From Agapanthus africanus (taxonomy: Eukaryota > Streptophyta > Magnoliopsida > Asparagales > Amaryllidaceae): a stretch of 64,000 nt of DNA. Below the pieces are notes generated by a model. The model worked only from the letters and a program-made list of their open reading frames with translations. It did no database searches and was not told where the DNA came from. Of this stretch, positions 1-10,874 are shown in pieces. Numbering within the stretch: the stretch's first letter is position 1; each line of letters opens with the position of its first letter. The translations under genes and the position numbers were made by a program. The stretch is taken from positions 167,061,911 to 167,125,910 of the forward strand of contig JASDDO010000014.1 of assembly GCA_030015575.1 (NCBI GenBank). The letters run 5' to 3'.

Positions 1-2938
1 AAAGTCAAACTCACGTTCGCTTTTATGGAAAGCAGAAAAGATAGGAAGTACACCAGACTATATCTCCGTGAACTCGAAGGGTAGCTCTGTCTCCTGCGCT
101 GGTCCTCCCGCGGGATCTGAGCATGCATACTCGGGTCGTCAGAGCGACACAATAACAATATTATTATAATAAGATGAAACAGATATATGAGGTAATACTG
201 GTGTAAGAACAATGCAAGTAATCGCTATGATACTATATGATGCAGAATATGTTATGTGTCCCTATCGGTCTCTAGGTCATGTTTGAAATCACATAGTGGA
301 AGGAGGATCATGTTTAACAGGAGTCTCGTACATACCCGAGACAACAGCCCACATGCCCGGGACATAACCCTGTCAGCCGGATCGCTAGATCCTACCCTAC
401 ATGTATCAGTATCACAGTTCGAATGATCATCCTCTAAACACGGTCCCGCTAAATACGATACTCTTTCCACTTTGATTTCCCCTTTTTCCCCAGGTTCTCA
501 CTAGTTATGATCTTGATTTAGTCGTGTACAAGTATACCAATGGCACGGTTTTATCACTGTTCACTGTATCAATCACTGTCACGAATATTCACTTCCCCTT
601 TGGTATACTCGTCACTCCTAAACCAATATCAAACCACACATGATAATGTAATGTCCACTGACTCTAACACGCACTAGCACTAAGTATATGGTGAACGGGA
701 TATGATATATGTATGTATGCCATCATTACGCTAAGGGTAATATGAATCAATAGGCATGTCATTATCTTCCAGAAATTTCATAAATTCATATGTTAAGAAT
801 TCAACAAAGTGATACAAGTAAGATAAATAGAACATTCAGTCAAAAATTCATCAAAATTAGTTTCAGTTCAATCGGGATTCCGGTTTTCAAGATACAGCTG
901 TTTCATTTTAAGTGCTCGCGGCTGGAAATTCAGTTTCAGAACTGAACGTCCGTTTCGCGACACGAATTGCACCCAGTTGGGCTCAGAATTTAGCGACGAT
1001 ACAGTTAAATGAAATCTAGGGTTTTCAATAGAGTATTCAATGCAATAGACAGATCCTCAATCTCATCTGTACGTTGAAAGTTATGCACAGTTTAACCTCA
1101 ATATGTCATTTCTGAATCTGTTCTGGACAGATATACGTTCTGCCCTTTTAAATACAGTTTAAAATAGCAAACGGCGATGAAATGGAATGGAACCACTTGG
1201 TTTGTTTAGCTAACAGAGTTATCTTTAAGCTACTGTAGAGTTCCGTAACATACGACTTCATGAACCACAGTGACACAGGTATTGGGACAGTACACAATAA
1301 TCAGAAACGCTCTGGACTGCAGCCCAGAGTCGCATTCCGATCTAATTATCATCACGGTTACTGAACAGAAATCATTAGAATTTTACATAGTGGTTAAAGA
1401 TCGTCGAGTCGGCTTCGATTTAAGCCCTCGAACGCATCATTCCAGTTTGAATATAATTTATGGTGATTTTATTCGCTTTCAGATACGGGAAAAATATTAA
1501 TTTTAACGGCATATTTGGAGGTATCAATTTTGGTCTCTAACAATCGTATTTTCCAGTAATTTTTATACACGACATTTATCGTAATGAGGGCCAACAGAAG
1601 ACATGCATTTCCGTCAAAATAAACAATTATTTCCATTGGAGACTTGCATCGAACACATATGTCACAATATATATCGTTATTCGGTAAGTTTATAACTATA
1701 TGATTTTAGGTTTGTACCACTAATATTTTAGCATGAAGCAAGTAAACACTTGTCTAGAAACGTCTCGAGGTCGTACGGCAGTAGCGGCGTCACGAACGTG
1801 CGATGTACGCCGTGAAACGGATTCTCGCGAGCTTGGATCGAAATGCGTATTTTGCGTCGGCGTTGTCCGGAGTCGTTGCACAGTCACTGGAGGTTGAGGA
1901 GTGCTTGCTGATCCTCTACGAGTGTACTGGGGTCGACGACGGTCGACGGCGTTGCTCCGGCAACGTGCACGGAGAGTGCGCAGTGAGGGGAAAAGATGTG
2001 GATCTTTTTGGGGAGAGAGAGAGAGCAGGGGGACTTTTGAGAGGAGGTGGAGGAGACACTGACAACGAGGAGGGTGTAGTATGGTCGATGACGTGGTGGG
2101 GTTCGCCGGCGTTGAGTGCCAGAGGGTGGCCGAGAGGATGTGCAGGGGGGTTGGAGATCGAGTGAGGTGGCTGAGTTGTTGGGGTGAAGGCGAGGGATTT
2201 AGGAGGAGGTTAGGGTGAGGTGATGAAGAAGGGGGTCGGAGGAAGGTTCGTCGTCGTCGTCGTGGAGGTTGCAGTGGGTTGTTTCGAAGTTGGGGCTCGG
2301 TGGGTGTAGAGAGTGAGATGAGGAGTGAGTTGGAGAGGGAGAGTGACGAGAGGAGTTGGACACGGGGAGTTTGAGGGGTGTGGAAACGTGGTCGGGGGTC
2401 GCGGGTCGTGGGCAACGGCGAGGGCGACGTGGGGAGTTCGGGGACGTGGGGGTCGCGACGAGGGAAAGGAAACGAGCGGGAAGAAATGAGATGGGGAAGA
2501 GGAGGTAAAGAAACGCGTCGGGTAGGGTTGAGGAGGCGGGCCGGGGAAGAACGGGCCGGGCTCGATTAAAAAATTTCCTTTTTAAAAAATAAAAACAGAA
2601 GTGGGCTGAGAAGGAACGGGCTGGGGCTAAATGATTTTATGGATTTTATTAAAAAAAAAATTGAGTGGGCTGGGTCTTATATATATATATATATATACAT
2701 AAATTTTGTTTTGGGCTCGTTTTTATTTAATTTAAATCCTCGTTTTGGGCTGGATTGGTTTAAGGGTTTTAGGTTTCAGTATTTTCTTCGTGTTTATTTT
2801 GCTTTGGAAGAAACTTTAAATATTAAAACCTAATCAACATATTTTCACACAAGATAAATAAAAGAAAAAAAATAGGGTTAATTTGGGGAACTAGGAAAAA
2901 TATAGAACGATTCTCATTGAAGAAAACGGGGATTTACA
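1..2938 (-). repeat. 3' LTR of the Tekay-like element (partial)
   Basis: Matches 7779-10716 almost base for base. On the minus strand it begins TGTAAATCCCCG at 2938, directly after the polypurine tract. It contains a (TA)n microsatellite near 2678-2697 that is shorter in the other LTR. Open frames on both strands here (for example 1720-2415) come from Ser/Pro/Arg-rich low-complexity LTR sequence and are not genes. Confidence 0.93.
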
Positions 2939-2940
2939 TC

Positions 2941-2953
2941 ATACCCCCCTTAA
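2941..2953 (-). other. Polypurine tract
   Basis: On the minus strand a purine run AAGGGGGGTATGA sits just upstream of the 3' LTR start (TGTAAATC). It is the expected primer for plus-strand DNA synthesis in an LTR retrotransposon. Confidence 0.75.
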
Positions 2954-3001
2954 CAAAAATTTCGTCCTCGAAATTTGACAAGGATGCAAGAATACATGGT
3001 A

Positions 3002-3721
3002 CTAAACAAAAAGATGTGGATAACGATCACGGATGTCTTCCTCCAGCTCCCAGGTGGATTCTCCTGGGGAACGACCGCCCCAAGACACTCGGACTAACGG
3101 AATGACCTTATTCTTCAACACTTTCTCTCTGCGGTCGAGAATGGTAGTGGGCTACTCTTCGTATGACAGATCGGTACCCAAAACTAGCTCTGAATGGTCC
3201 AGGACATGGCTCTCATCTCGAACGTAACGCCGCAACTGTGACACGTGGAAGGTATTGTGCACACCAGCTAGCGATGGAGGCAAGGCAAGTCGATAGGCCA
3301 CCTCTCCTACTCGCTCTAGCACCTCAAAAGGTCCGATAAAGCGGGGACTAAGCTTTCCCCGACCTCCGAACCTAATAACTCCACGAGTAGGGGAAATCTT
3401 CAAGAACACATGATCTCCGACTTCGAACTCAAGTGCCCTTCTGCTGGTATCTGCCCAACTCTTCTGTCGATCCTGAGCCGCCTTGATACGCTGTCTGATC
3501 ATTTGAACTTTGTCGACTGTCTGAACAATGAGTTCGGGGCCCAGTAGTCTTCGCTCTCCCACATCATCCCAACATACTGGGGATCGACACTTCCGCCCGT
3601 ATAGTGCTTCAAAAGGAGCCATCTGAATACTAGCCTGATAACTATTGTTATAGGAGAACTCGACTAGATGCAGATGGTCCTCCCAGGAACCTTGAAAGTC
3701 CAACATACAGGCTCTCAACAT
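3002..3721 (-). pseudogene. Integrase C-terminal half plus chromodomain, split by a stop
   Basis: Continues the integrase frame after an in-frame TAG at 3734-3736. The first part (3721-3155) has the integrase C-terminal signature: GGRGKLSPRFIGPFEV, then AYRLALPP and HNTFHVSQLRRY. A second in-frame TAG (3152-3154) follows LSYEE. Beyond it the same frame stays open to a TAG at 3002-3004 and encodes ILDRREKVLKNKV, LVRVSW and TWELEEDIRDRYP, the pattern of a chromovirus chromodomain, which is thought to steer integration to particular chromatin. An annotation stopping at 3152 would miss the chromodomain. This copy cannot make an intact integrase. Confidence 0.88.
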
Positions 3722-3733
3722 ATCCTGGAGCGT

Positions 3734-4042
3734 CTAAATCGTACGCTCGGATTGTCCATCCGTCTGTGGGTGATAAGCTGTGCTGAAATTAAGGCGGGTA
3801 CCCAAGCTCTCCTGTAAGCTCTTCCAAAAGTGTGACAAGAATCTCGTGTCCCGGTCTGACACAATGCTGACTGGAACACCGTGAAGTCGTACAATCTCCT
3901 GCATATATCTTTCTGCCAATGATTCTGTCGACTGTCCCACTCGGAAAGGTAGAAAGTGTGCAGCTTTTGTGAGGCGATCAACGATAACCCAAATGGCGTT
4001 ATTGCCCCTAAGGCTCCGTGGTAAGGCCGTCACGAAATCCAT
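3734..4042 (-). pseudogene. Integrase catalytic core fragment (rve domain)
   Basis: Middle of the same pol frame, between TAG codons at 3734-3736 and just before 4061. It starts [10 protein letters not shown] and includes [26 protein letters not shown] and [13 protein letters not shown]. These are typical of the DDE integrase core, where the first two acidic residues lie in MDFV and SDRD; the catalytic Glu would fall near SERTI. The bounding stops sit where Trp (after LPIPE) and Gln (after ERTI) are usual in this family, so single-base changes explain the split. Confidence 0.88.
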
Positions 4043-4060
4043 AGTAATGTGCTCCCACTT

Positions 4061-6505
4061 CTATTCCGGTATCGGCAGGGGTTGTAACAGTCCTGCTGTC
4101 CTCTGATGTTCCGCCTTCACCTGCTGACATACCAAGCACCTGGATACGAACCTCGCAATTTCCCGCTTCATTCCGTTCCACCAATAGTGCTGCTTTAGGT
4201 CCTGATACATTTTTGTACTTCCCGGATGCACAGAATAAGCTGAACTGTGTGCTTCAGCCAACACTTCTTCTCGAACACCTCCCTTAGGTACGCAGAGTCT
4301 GCGACCGAATCTCAGAGAGCCATCTTCATGTATAATCAAATCCGTTCTCAGTCCAGCTTCTACTTCCTCTCTGAACTTTTGCAATCGGGGATCGTCCGCT
4401 TGTGCAGTCTTGATGCGATCCACCAGGGAAGATTGCACCTGTAGCTGCCAAAGTTGACTGAGTGCGTTCGGCGTAACGACTTCAAGTTCAAGTCTCTGAA
4501 AGTCCTCAATAATGCTTCTCTGATCGATCAACATCATGACCGCTGGCTTGTGACTGAGCGCATCTGGTACCACATTCACCTTCCCCGGGTGATACTGAAG
4601 GTCCAAGTCGTAATCTGCCATCAGCTCTAGCCATCGGCGCTGCCTCATATTTAATTCCTTCTGGGTGAAAACATACTTCAAACTTTTGTGATCTGTGTAC
4701 ACCTCCACTTTCTCACCCAATAGATAGTGCCTCCAAATCTTCAATGCAAAGACTACCGCAGCTAACTCCAAGTCATGTGTGGGGTAGTTCTTCTCGTGAT
4801 TTCTCAGTTGTCGAGAGGCGTAAGCAACCACTCGGCCGTGCTGCATCAAAACACAGCCTAAACCCTTCCCTGAGGCATCACTGTGTATCACCAAACTACC
4901 GGAATCATCTGGTACAGTAAGAATAGGCGCCGTGGTTAACTTTTGCTTTAGTGTGTCGAATGCCTGAGTGCACTCCTCTGCCCATGTAAACGGCACGTCC
5001 TTCCGTGTCAGCCGCGTCAATGGTTCCGCTATTCTTGAGAAATCTTGGACGAATCTCCGATAATAACCTGCCAATCCCAGAAAACTCCTGATCTCAGCGA
5101 CTGACTTCGGCGTCGGCCAATCTCTGACAGATTCTATCTTTGCCGGGTCCACCGAAATGCCTTCGCCCGAAACAATATGTCCCAAAAACTGTACCTTGTC
5201 GAGCCAGAATTCACACTTGCTTAGCTTTGCATACAGCTTCTCTTCCCGAAGAATTTGTAGGACCGTGCGCAAATGTTCAGCGTGCTCCTCCCGAGTTTTC
5301 GAGTAGACAAGTATGTCGTCGATAAACACAACGACAAACGTGTCCAAGTATTTTGCGAACACCCTGTTCATCAAGTCCATGAATATTGCTGGGGCGTTGG
5401 TAACACCGAACGGCATCACAAGGAACTCGTAATGTCCGTATCGGGTCCTGAAAGCCGTCTTGCACACATCCTCGGCTGCTACTCTGATTTGATGATATCC
5501 AGAACGAAGGTCCAACTTCGAGAATACCTTGGCTCCACTTAGCTGATCGAATAGGTCGTCAATGCGCGGGATTGGGCACTTGTTCTTTATTGTGACCTTG
5601 TTCAGCTCCTGATAATCTATACACATTCGCAGCGATCCATCCTTCTTCTTTACCAATAGAACTGGTGCACCCCACGGTGAAGCGCTTGGCCGAATAAATC
5701 CCTTCTCCAAAAGTTCTTCAACCTGCTTCTTCAATTCCGTCAACTCAACTGGTGCCATTCTATATGGGGCTCTGGATACTGGGGCTGTACCTGGAGTCAA
5801 GTCGATTGAGAACTCCAAAATTTGAGGAGGTGGTAGACCTGGTAGATCTTCAGGAAATACGTCCAGAAAGTCCCGAACAATTTTTGGGGCTGGGCTCCTA
5901 TCAATCTCCATAGCTGTCAGCTCCTTAGGCTTTGCTCTGTATTTAGCTGGCTCCAAAGATTCGCTTCCGCCCTCGAAAATAAACTCCGGGTGATTGGGAA
6001 TGCGGAAGATCACATTCCTTGCACGACAATCGATAACCGCATGAAAAGTGCTCATCCAATCCATCCTAAGAATTGCGTCGTAACCGCCTGTCCCAATTAG
6101 GAGGAAATTCGCATAGAATTCCCTGCCACACACTACAACCGGGCATAATCTACATTCTCGACTAGATATTATAATGCCATTATCCGTATGAATTTCCCAT
6201 CCCTTAGTTAGTGGTTCATGTGGTATTGAGTGTGTATCAGTGAAATGCTCAGACAAGAAACAATGCGATGCTCCCGAATCAAAAAGTACTCTAGCTGGCA
6301 AGGAATGTACGAGCAGAGTACCTGTAACCACGTCTCCTGACGCCTCTGCCTGCTCGGCGGTCAAGGTGAAAGCCCGTCCCTGACCGCGACCTGTGAAGGG
6401 TTGTCTCTGCTCCTGCGGCCTCTGCTGTGGCGGTCCAGAACCTCCCTGTACCTCTGCTCGCTCAGGGCAACTGCCAATCTTGTGCTGATTGGAACCGCAA
6501 ATCAA
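4061..6505 (-). CDS. Ty3/gypsy pol: zinc knuckle, aspartic protease, reverse transcriptase, RNase H, integrase zinc domain
   Basis: An 814-residue open frame. Residues 1-13 hold the end of a CCHC knuckle ([11 protein letters not shown]). The aspartic protease active site DSGAS lies at about 76-80. Reverse transcriptase spans about 250-430, with [10 protein letters not shown] near 331 and the catalytic FIDD box at about 394-397 (Tyr replaced by Phe). RNase H runs about 538-650, with SDASGKGLG, the [12 protein letters not shown] helix and TDHKSL. The integrase H2C2 zinc domain follows ([10 protein letters not shown], then CLVCQQVK). The polyprotein would process itself, copy the RNA and begin integration. 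The frame ends at a TAG after LPIPE where the integrase core should follow. Its start is not a true initiation site: the coding sequence continues upstream in gag in another frame. Confidence 0.93.
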   Translation of the reverse strand: MICGSNQHKIGSCPERAEVQGGSGPPQQRPQEQRQPFTGRGQGRAFTLTAEQAEASGDVVTGTLLVHSLPARVLFDSGASHCFLSEHFTDTHSIPHEPLTKGWEIHTDNGIIISSRECRLCPVVVCGREFYANFLLIGTGGYDAILRMDWMSTFHAVIDCRARNVIFRIPNHPEFIFEGGSESLEPAKYRAKPKELTAMEIDRSPAPKIVRDFLDVFPEDLPGLPPPQILEFSIDLTPGTAPVSRAPYRMAPVELTELKKQVEELLEKGFIRPSASPWGAPVLLVKKKDGSLRMCIDYQELNKVTIKNKCPIPRIDDLFDQLSGAKVFSKLDLRSGYHQIRVAAEDVCKTAFRTRYGHYEFLVMPFGVTNAPAIFMDLMNRVFAKYLDTFVVVFIDDILVYSKTREEHAEHLRTVLQILREEKLYAKLSKCEFWLDKVQFLGHIVSGEGISVDPAKIESVRDWPTPKSVAEIRSFLGLAGYYRRFVQDFSRIAEPLTRLTRKDVPFTWAEECTQAFDTLKQKLTTAPILTVPDDSGSLVIHSDASGKGLGCVLMQHGRVVAYASRQLRNHEKNYPTHDLELAAVVFALKIWRHYLLGEKVEVYTDHKSLKYVFTQKELNMRQRRWLELMADYDLDLQYHPGKVNVVPDALSHKPAVMMLIDQRSIIEDFQRLELEVVTPNALSQLWQLQVQSSLVDRIKTAQADDPRLQKFREEVEAGLRTDLIIHEDGSLRFGRRLCVPKGGVREEVLAEAHSSAYSVHPGSTKMYQDLKQHYWWNGMKREIARFVSRCLVCQQVKAEHQRTAGLLQPLPIPE

Positions 6506-7425
6506 GCACTGCCCCTCGGCACGGCGACAGTCCTTCTGGTATGTCCCCCTCTACCGCAATAGCCGCAAACTACACCCTGTCTCTGGGGGCGATGCTGTGG
6601 TACGAACGGACGCTTCATTTGTGTCGTTCCTGGCCTGTGAACCGGTATGGCTCCTCGAGATGGCGTGTGGGTACGTGCTGGAACGACTGGGGGTCTCCTG
6701 AACTTGTTAATCAATTGCTCCTGAACTCTCGCTGCGTTGAGCACCTGTGCGAAAGTCTGTAAATCCAACAATGCAATCAACTGCTGCAACTCAAAATCTA
6801 ACCCCTGAAGGAAACGTCTGGCCCTGGTAACCTCTGAGGCGACCATGTATGGAGCGAAACGACTCAAGCGGTTGAACTCTGCAGCATAAACATCCACTGG
6901 GCGTCCATTCTGCTTCAAAAGAATAAACATCTCCTCCATTTCTGCCTTGGCTGTGGAAGGAAAGTAATGATCTACGAAGCACTCCTTAAACTTGCTCCAT
7001 TCGATCGGCCCGTCAAGTCTGCTTTCTTCCACCGACCACCATGTACGGGCCTCGTCTTCTAATTGTATCTTTATCACGTCCACTCTGTCATCCTCTGGAA
7101 CCCTGGCGGCTGTCAATAAATTCTCCATGTTCACCAGCCATTGTTCAGCCTCAAGTGGTTCGGCTAGCCCTGTGAACGCAGCTGGGTGTAACCGTCGGAA
7201 GTCTGATACTGTACCAGCCCTAGCATGATAAGCTGGTGGAACAACGCCCTCGGGGGCGGTAATAAGTGCGGAGGGTCCTCCTGCGGCGGTAATCGCCCTA
7301 AGTCCCTCAGTAAGCAAATCTGTCTTCCTCTCCTGAGCTTCCGCGAGAGTGGTCAGTGCACTGAGTATTCTTTCCGTGCGGTCCTGAGAGCTGGAGTCCG
7401 AGGAGGGGTCGTTCGGGGACGTCAT
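6502..7425 (-). CDS. Ty3/gypsy Gag (capsid/nucleocapsid)
   Basis: A 307-residue open frame starting [12 protein letters not shown]. The centre is a retrotransposon Gag capsid domain: WLVNMENLL, the region around [19 protein letters not shown], then [17 protein letters not shown] and [12 protein letters not shown]. The C-terminus is basic with a CCHC-like start ([12 protein letters not shown]) whose last Cys is lost because the frame runs out. In the neighbouring frame the sequence continues as [17 protein letters not shown], completing two zinc knuckles and joining pol. A one-base indel near 6500-6530 therefore probably separates what was one gag-pol frame. Gag would form the particle that packages the element RNA. 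Confidence 0.9.
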   Translation of the reverse strand: MTSPNDPSSDSSSQDRTERILSALTTLAEAQERKTDLLTEGLRAITAAGGPSALITAPEGVVPPAYHARAGTVSDFRRLHPAAFTGLAEPLEAEQWLVNMENLLTAARVPEDDRVDVIKIQLEDEARTWWSVEESRLDGPIEWSKFKECFVDHYFPSTAKAEMEEMFILLKQNGRPVDVYAAEFNRLSRFAPYMVASEVTRARRFLQGLDFELQQLIALLDLQTFAQVLNAARVQEQLINKFRRPPVVPARTHTPSRGAIPVHRPGTTQMKRPFVPQHRPQRQGVVCGYCGRGGHTRRTVAVPRGSA

Positions 7426-7538
7426 ATCACTGGAAGATTCAAAAGAATAGGATCAGATTCAAGGATGGAAATCAAGAGTAGTGAAACAAGAATAACGTAA
7501 TACAGCATAGTTAATGTTATCCCTTGATACTAAACACA

Positions 7539-7551
7539 GGCTCTGATACCA
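7539..7551 (-). other. Primer-binding site, initiator Met tRNA type
   Basis: The minus strand reads TGGTATCAGAGCC, complementary to the 3' end of plant initiator Met tRNA, 9 nt inside the 5' LTR. It fixes the element's orientation and the LTR boundary. Confidence 0.9.
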
Positions 7552-7560
7552 ACTAAACCA

Positions 7561-10500
7561 TGTCACGCCCCGCTTCCCAAAATACGGAAAACGAGGGATG
7601 ACTAGGCCAGCCATGCTCCTACGGTCAAGGAATCATCCCGCCGTAGTCACACTTCGGCTTCTAGCATTACATGGTAATCAGTAAATAAAGCGCAGTGGTA
7701 AAGGAATCACATCACTAATTTATTACATTAATATTCCATTGTTCACAAATTACAGATAACAAAAACAAATACTAACCAAAGTCAAACTCACGTTCACTTT
7801 TATGGAAAGCAGAAAAGATAGGAAGTACACCAGACTATATCTCCGTGAACTCGAAGGGTAGCTCTGTCTCCTGCGCTGGTCCTCCTGCGGGATCTGAGCA
7901 TGCATACTCAGGTCGTCAGAGCGATACAATAACAATATTATTATAATAAGATGAAACAGATATATGAGGTAATACTGGTGTAAGAACAATGCAAGTAATC
8001 ACTATGATACTATATGATGCAGAATATGTTATGTGTCCCTATCGGTCTCTAGGTCATGTTTGAAATCACATAGTGGAAGGAGGATCATGTTTAACAGGAG
8101 TCTCGTACATACCCGAGACAACGGCCCACATACCCGGGACATAACCCTGTCAGCCGGATCGCTAGATCCTACCCTACATGTATCGGTATCACAGTTCGAA
8201 TGATCATCCTCTAAACACGGTCCCGCTAAATACGATACTCTTTCCACTTTGATTTCCCCTTTTTCCCCAGGTTCTCACTAGTTATGATCTTGATTTAGTC
8301 GTGTACAAGTATACCAATGGTACGGTTTTATCACTGTTCACTGTATCAATCACTGTCACGAATATTCACTTCCCCTTTGGTATACTCGTCACTTCTAAAC
8401 CAACATCAAACCACGCATGATAATGCAATGTCTACTGACTCTAGCACACACTAGCACTAAGTATATGGTGAACGGGGTATGATATATGTATGTATGCCAT
8501 CATTACGCTAAGGGTAATATGAATCAATAGGCATGTCATTATCTTTCATAAATTTCATAAATTCATATGTTAAGAATTCAATAAAGTGATACAAGTAAGA
8601 TAAATAGAACATTCAGTCAAAAATTCATCAAAATTAGTTTCAGTTCAATCGGGATTCCGGTTTTCAAGATACAGCTGTTTCATTTTAAGTGCTCGCGGCT
8701 GGAAATTCAGTTTCAGAACTGAACGTCCGTTTCGCGACACGAATTGCACCCAGTTGGGCTCAGAATTTAGCGACGATACAGTTAAATGAAATCTAGGGTT
8801 TCCAATAGAGTATTCAACTCAATAGACGGATACTCAATCTCATCTGTACGTTGAAAGTTATGCACAGTTTAACCTCAATATGTCATTTCTTAATCTGTTC
8901 TGGACAGATATACGTTCTGCCCTTTTAAATACAGTTTAAAATAGAAAACGGCGATTAAATGGAATGGAACCACTTGGTTTGTTTAGCTAACAGAGTTATC
9001 TTTAAGCTACTGTAGAGTTCCGTAACATACGACTTCATGAACCACAGTGACACAGGTATTGGGACAGTACACAATAATCAGAAACGCTCTGGACTGCAGC
9101 CCAGAGTCGCATTCCGATCTAATTATCATCACGGTTACTGAACAGAAATCATTAGAATTTTACATAGTGGTTAAAGATCGTCGAGTCGGATTCGATTTAA
9201 GCCCTCGAACTCATCATTCCAGTTTGAATATAATTTATGGTGATTTTATTCGCTTTCAGATACGGGAAAAATATTAATTTTAACGGCATATTTGGGGGTA
9301 TCAATTTTGGTCTCTAACAATCGTATTTTCCAGTAATTTTTATACACGACATTTATCGTAATGAGGGCCAACAGAAGACATACATTTCCGTCAAAATAAA
9401 CAATTATTTCCATTGGAGACTTGCATCGAACACATATGTCACAATATATATCGTTATTCGGTAAGTTTATAACTATATGATTTTAGGTTTGTACCACTAA
9501 TATTTTAGCATGAAGCAAGTAAACACTTGTCTAGAAACGTCTCGAGGTCGTACGGCAGTAGCGGCGTCACGAACGCGCGATGTACGCCGTGAAACGGATT
9601 CTCGCGAGCTTGAATCGAAATGCGGATTTTGCGTCGGCGTTGTCCGGAGTCGTTGCACAGTCACTGGAGGTTGAGGAGTGCTTGCTGATCCTCTGCGAGT
9701 ATACTGGAGTCGACGACGGTCGACGGCGTCGCTCCGGCAACGTGCACGGAGAGTGCGCAGTGAGGGGAAAAGATGTGGATCTTTTTGGAGATAGAGAGAG
9801 AGAGCAGGGGGGCTTTTGAGAGGAGGTGGAGGAGACACTGACGACGAGGAGGGTGTAGTATGGTCGATGAAGTGGTGGGGTTCACCGGCGTTGAGTGCCA
9901 GAGGATGGCCGAGAGGATGTGCAGGGGGGTTGGAGATCAAGTGAGGTGGCTGAGTTGTTGGGGTGAAGGCGAGGGATTTAGGAGGAGGTTAGGGTGAGGT
10001 GATGAAGAAGGGGGTCGGAGGAAGGTTCGTCGTCGTCGTCGTGGAGGTTGCAGTGGGTTGTTTCGAAGTTGGGGCTCGGTGGGTGTAGAGAGTGAGATGA
10101 GGAGTGAGTTGGAGAGGGAGAGTGACGAGAGGAGTTGGAGACGGGGAGTTTGAGGGGTGTGGAAACGTGGTCGGGGGTCGCGGGTCATGGGCAACGGCGA
10201 GGGCGACGTGGGGAGTTCGAGGAAGTGGGGGTCGCGACGAGGGAAAGGAAACGAGCGGGAAGAAATGAGATGGGGAAGAGGAGGTAAAGAAACGGGTCGG
10301 GTAGGGTTGAGGAGGCGGGCCGGGGAAGAACGGGCCGGGCTCGATTAAAAAATTTCCTTTTTAAAAAATAAAAACAGAAGTGGGCTGAGAAGGAACGGGC
10401 TGGGGCTAAATGATTTTATGGATTTTATAAAAAAAAAATTTGAATGGGCTGGGTCTTATATATATATATATACATAAATTTTGTTTTGGGCTCGTTTTTA

Positions 10501-10716
10501 TTTAATTTAAATCCTCGTTTTGGGCTGGATTGGTTTAAGGGTTTTAGGTTTTAGTATTTTTTTTGTGTTTATTTTGTTTTGGAAGAAACTTTAAATATTA
10601 AAACCTAATCAACATATTTTCACACAAGATAAATAGAAGAAAAAAAAATAGGGTTAATATTTGGGGAACTAGGAAAAATATAGAACGATTCTCATTGAAG
10701 AAAACGGGGATTTTCA
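7561..10716 (-). repeat. 5' LTR of the Tekay-like element (3156 bp)
   Basis: On the minus strand it runs from TGAAAATCCCCG (10716) to GGGGCGTGACA (7561), so it has TG...CA ends. It duplicates 1-2938. The boundaries rest on the primer-binding site at one end and on loss of LTR-LTR similarity after 10716 at the other. Frames at 9497-10348 on both strands are low-complexity LTR sequence, not genes. The TSD cannot be tested because the partner flank is off-window; the 5 bp after the LTR are CCTAT. Confidence 0.92.
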
Positions 10717-10874
10717 CCTATACTAAGATTGATATACTTTTACGAGGGATATATTTTGGATACGCTTTGTCAAATACAATATAATCTATCTAATGAAATT
10801 CACTCTCAAACAACTAAAGTGGCAAGCATAAAACGGAGGAAAGGAGGGAGGGAGAGGGGGAGAGAGAACCAATC
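10717..10874. other. Spacer between two divergent LTRs
   Basis: A 158-bp stretch, with a purine-rich run near 10840-10868, separating the 5' ends of two LTRs that point away from each other. I see no gene in it. Confidence 0.6.

Larger units (their letters stand above)
1..10716 (-). mobile_element. Ty3/gypsy chromovirus LTR retrotransposon (Tekay/Del-like), left end cut by window edge
   Basis: Read on the minus strand the order is 5' LTR (10716-7561), primer-binding site, gag, protease, reverse transcriptase, RNase H, integrase, chromodomain, polypurine tract and 3' LTR (from 2938). Sequence from position 1 matches sequence from 7779, so roughly 218 bp of the 3' LTR lie outside the window. 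The gag-pol order RT-RNH-IN is that of Ty3/gypsy. The chromodomain and very long LTRs fit the Tekay/Del branch of chromoviruses; this lineage call is inference. The two LTRs look very similar, with scattered substitutions and a few indels, which suggests a fairly young insertion. Pol carries three in-frame TAG codons and there is a gag/pol frame break, so this copy is not autonomous. Confidence 0.93.

Noticed and set aside
1720..2569. Long frames on both strands (for example 231 codons, minus strand)
   Set aside because: They lie in the LTR, are Ser/Pro/Arg low-complexity, and the other LTR copy breaks the frame; no domain.
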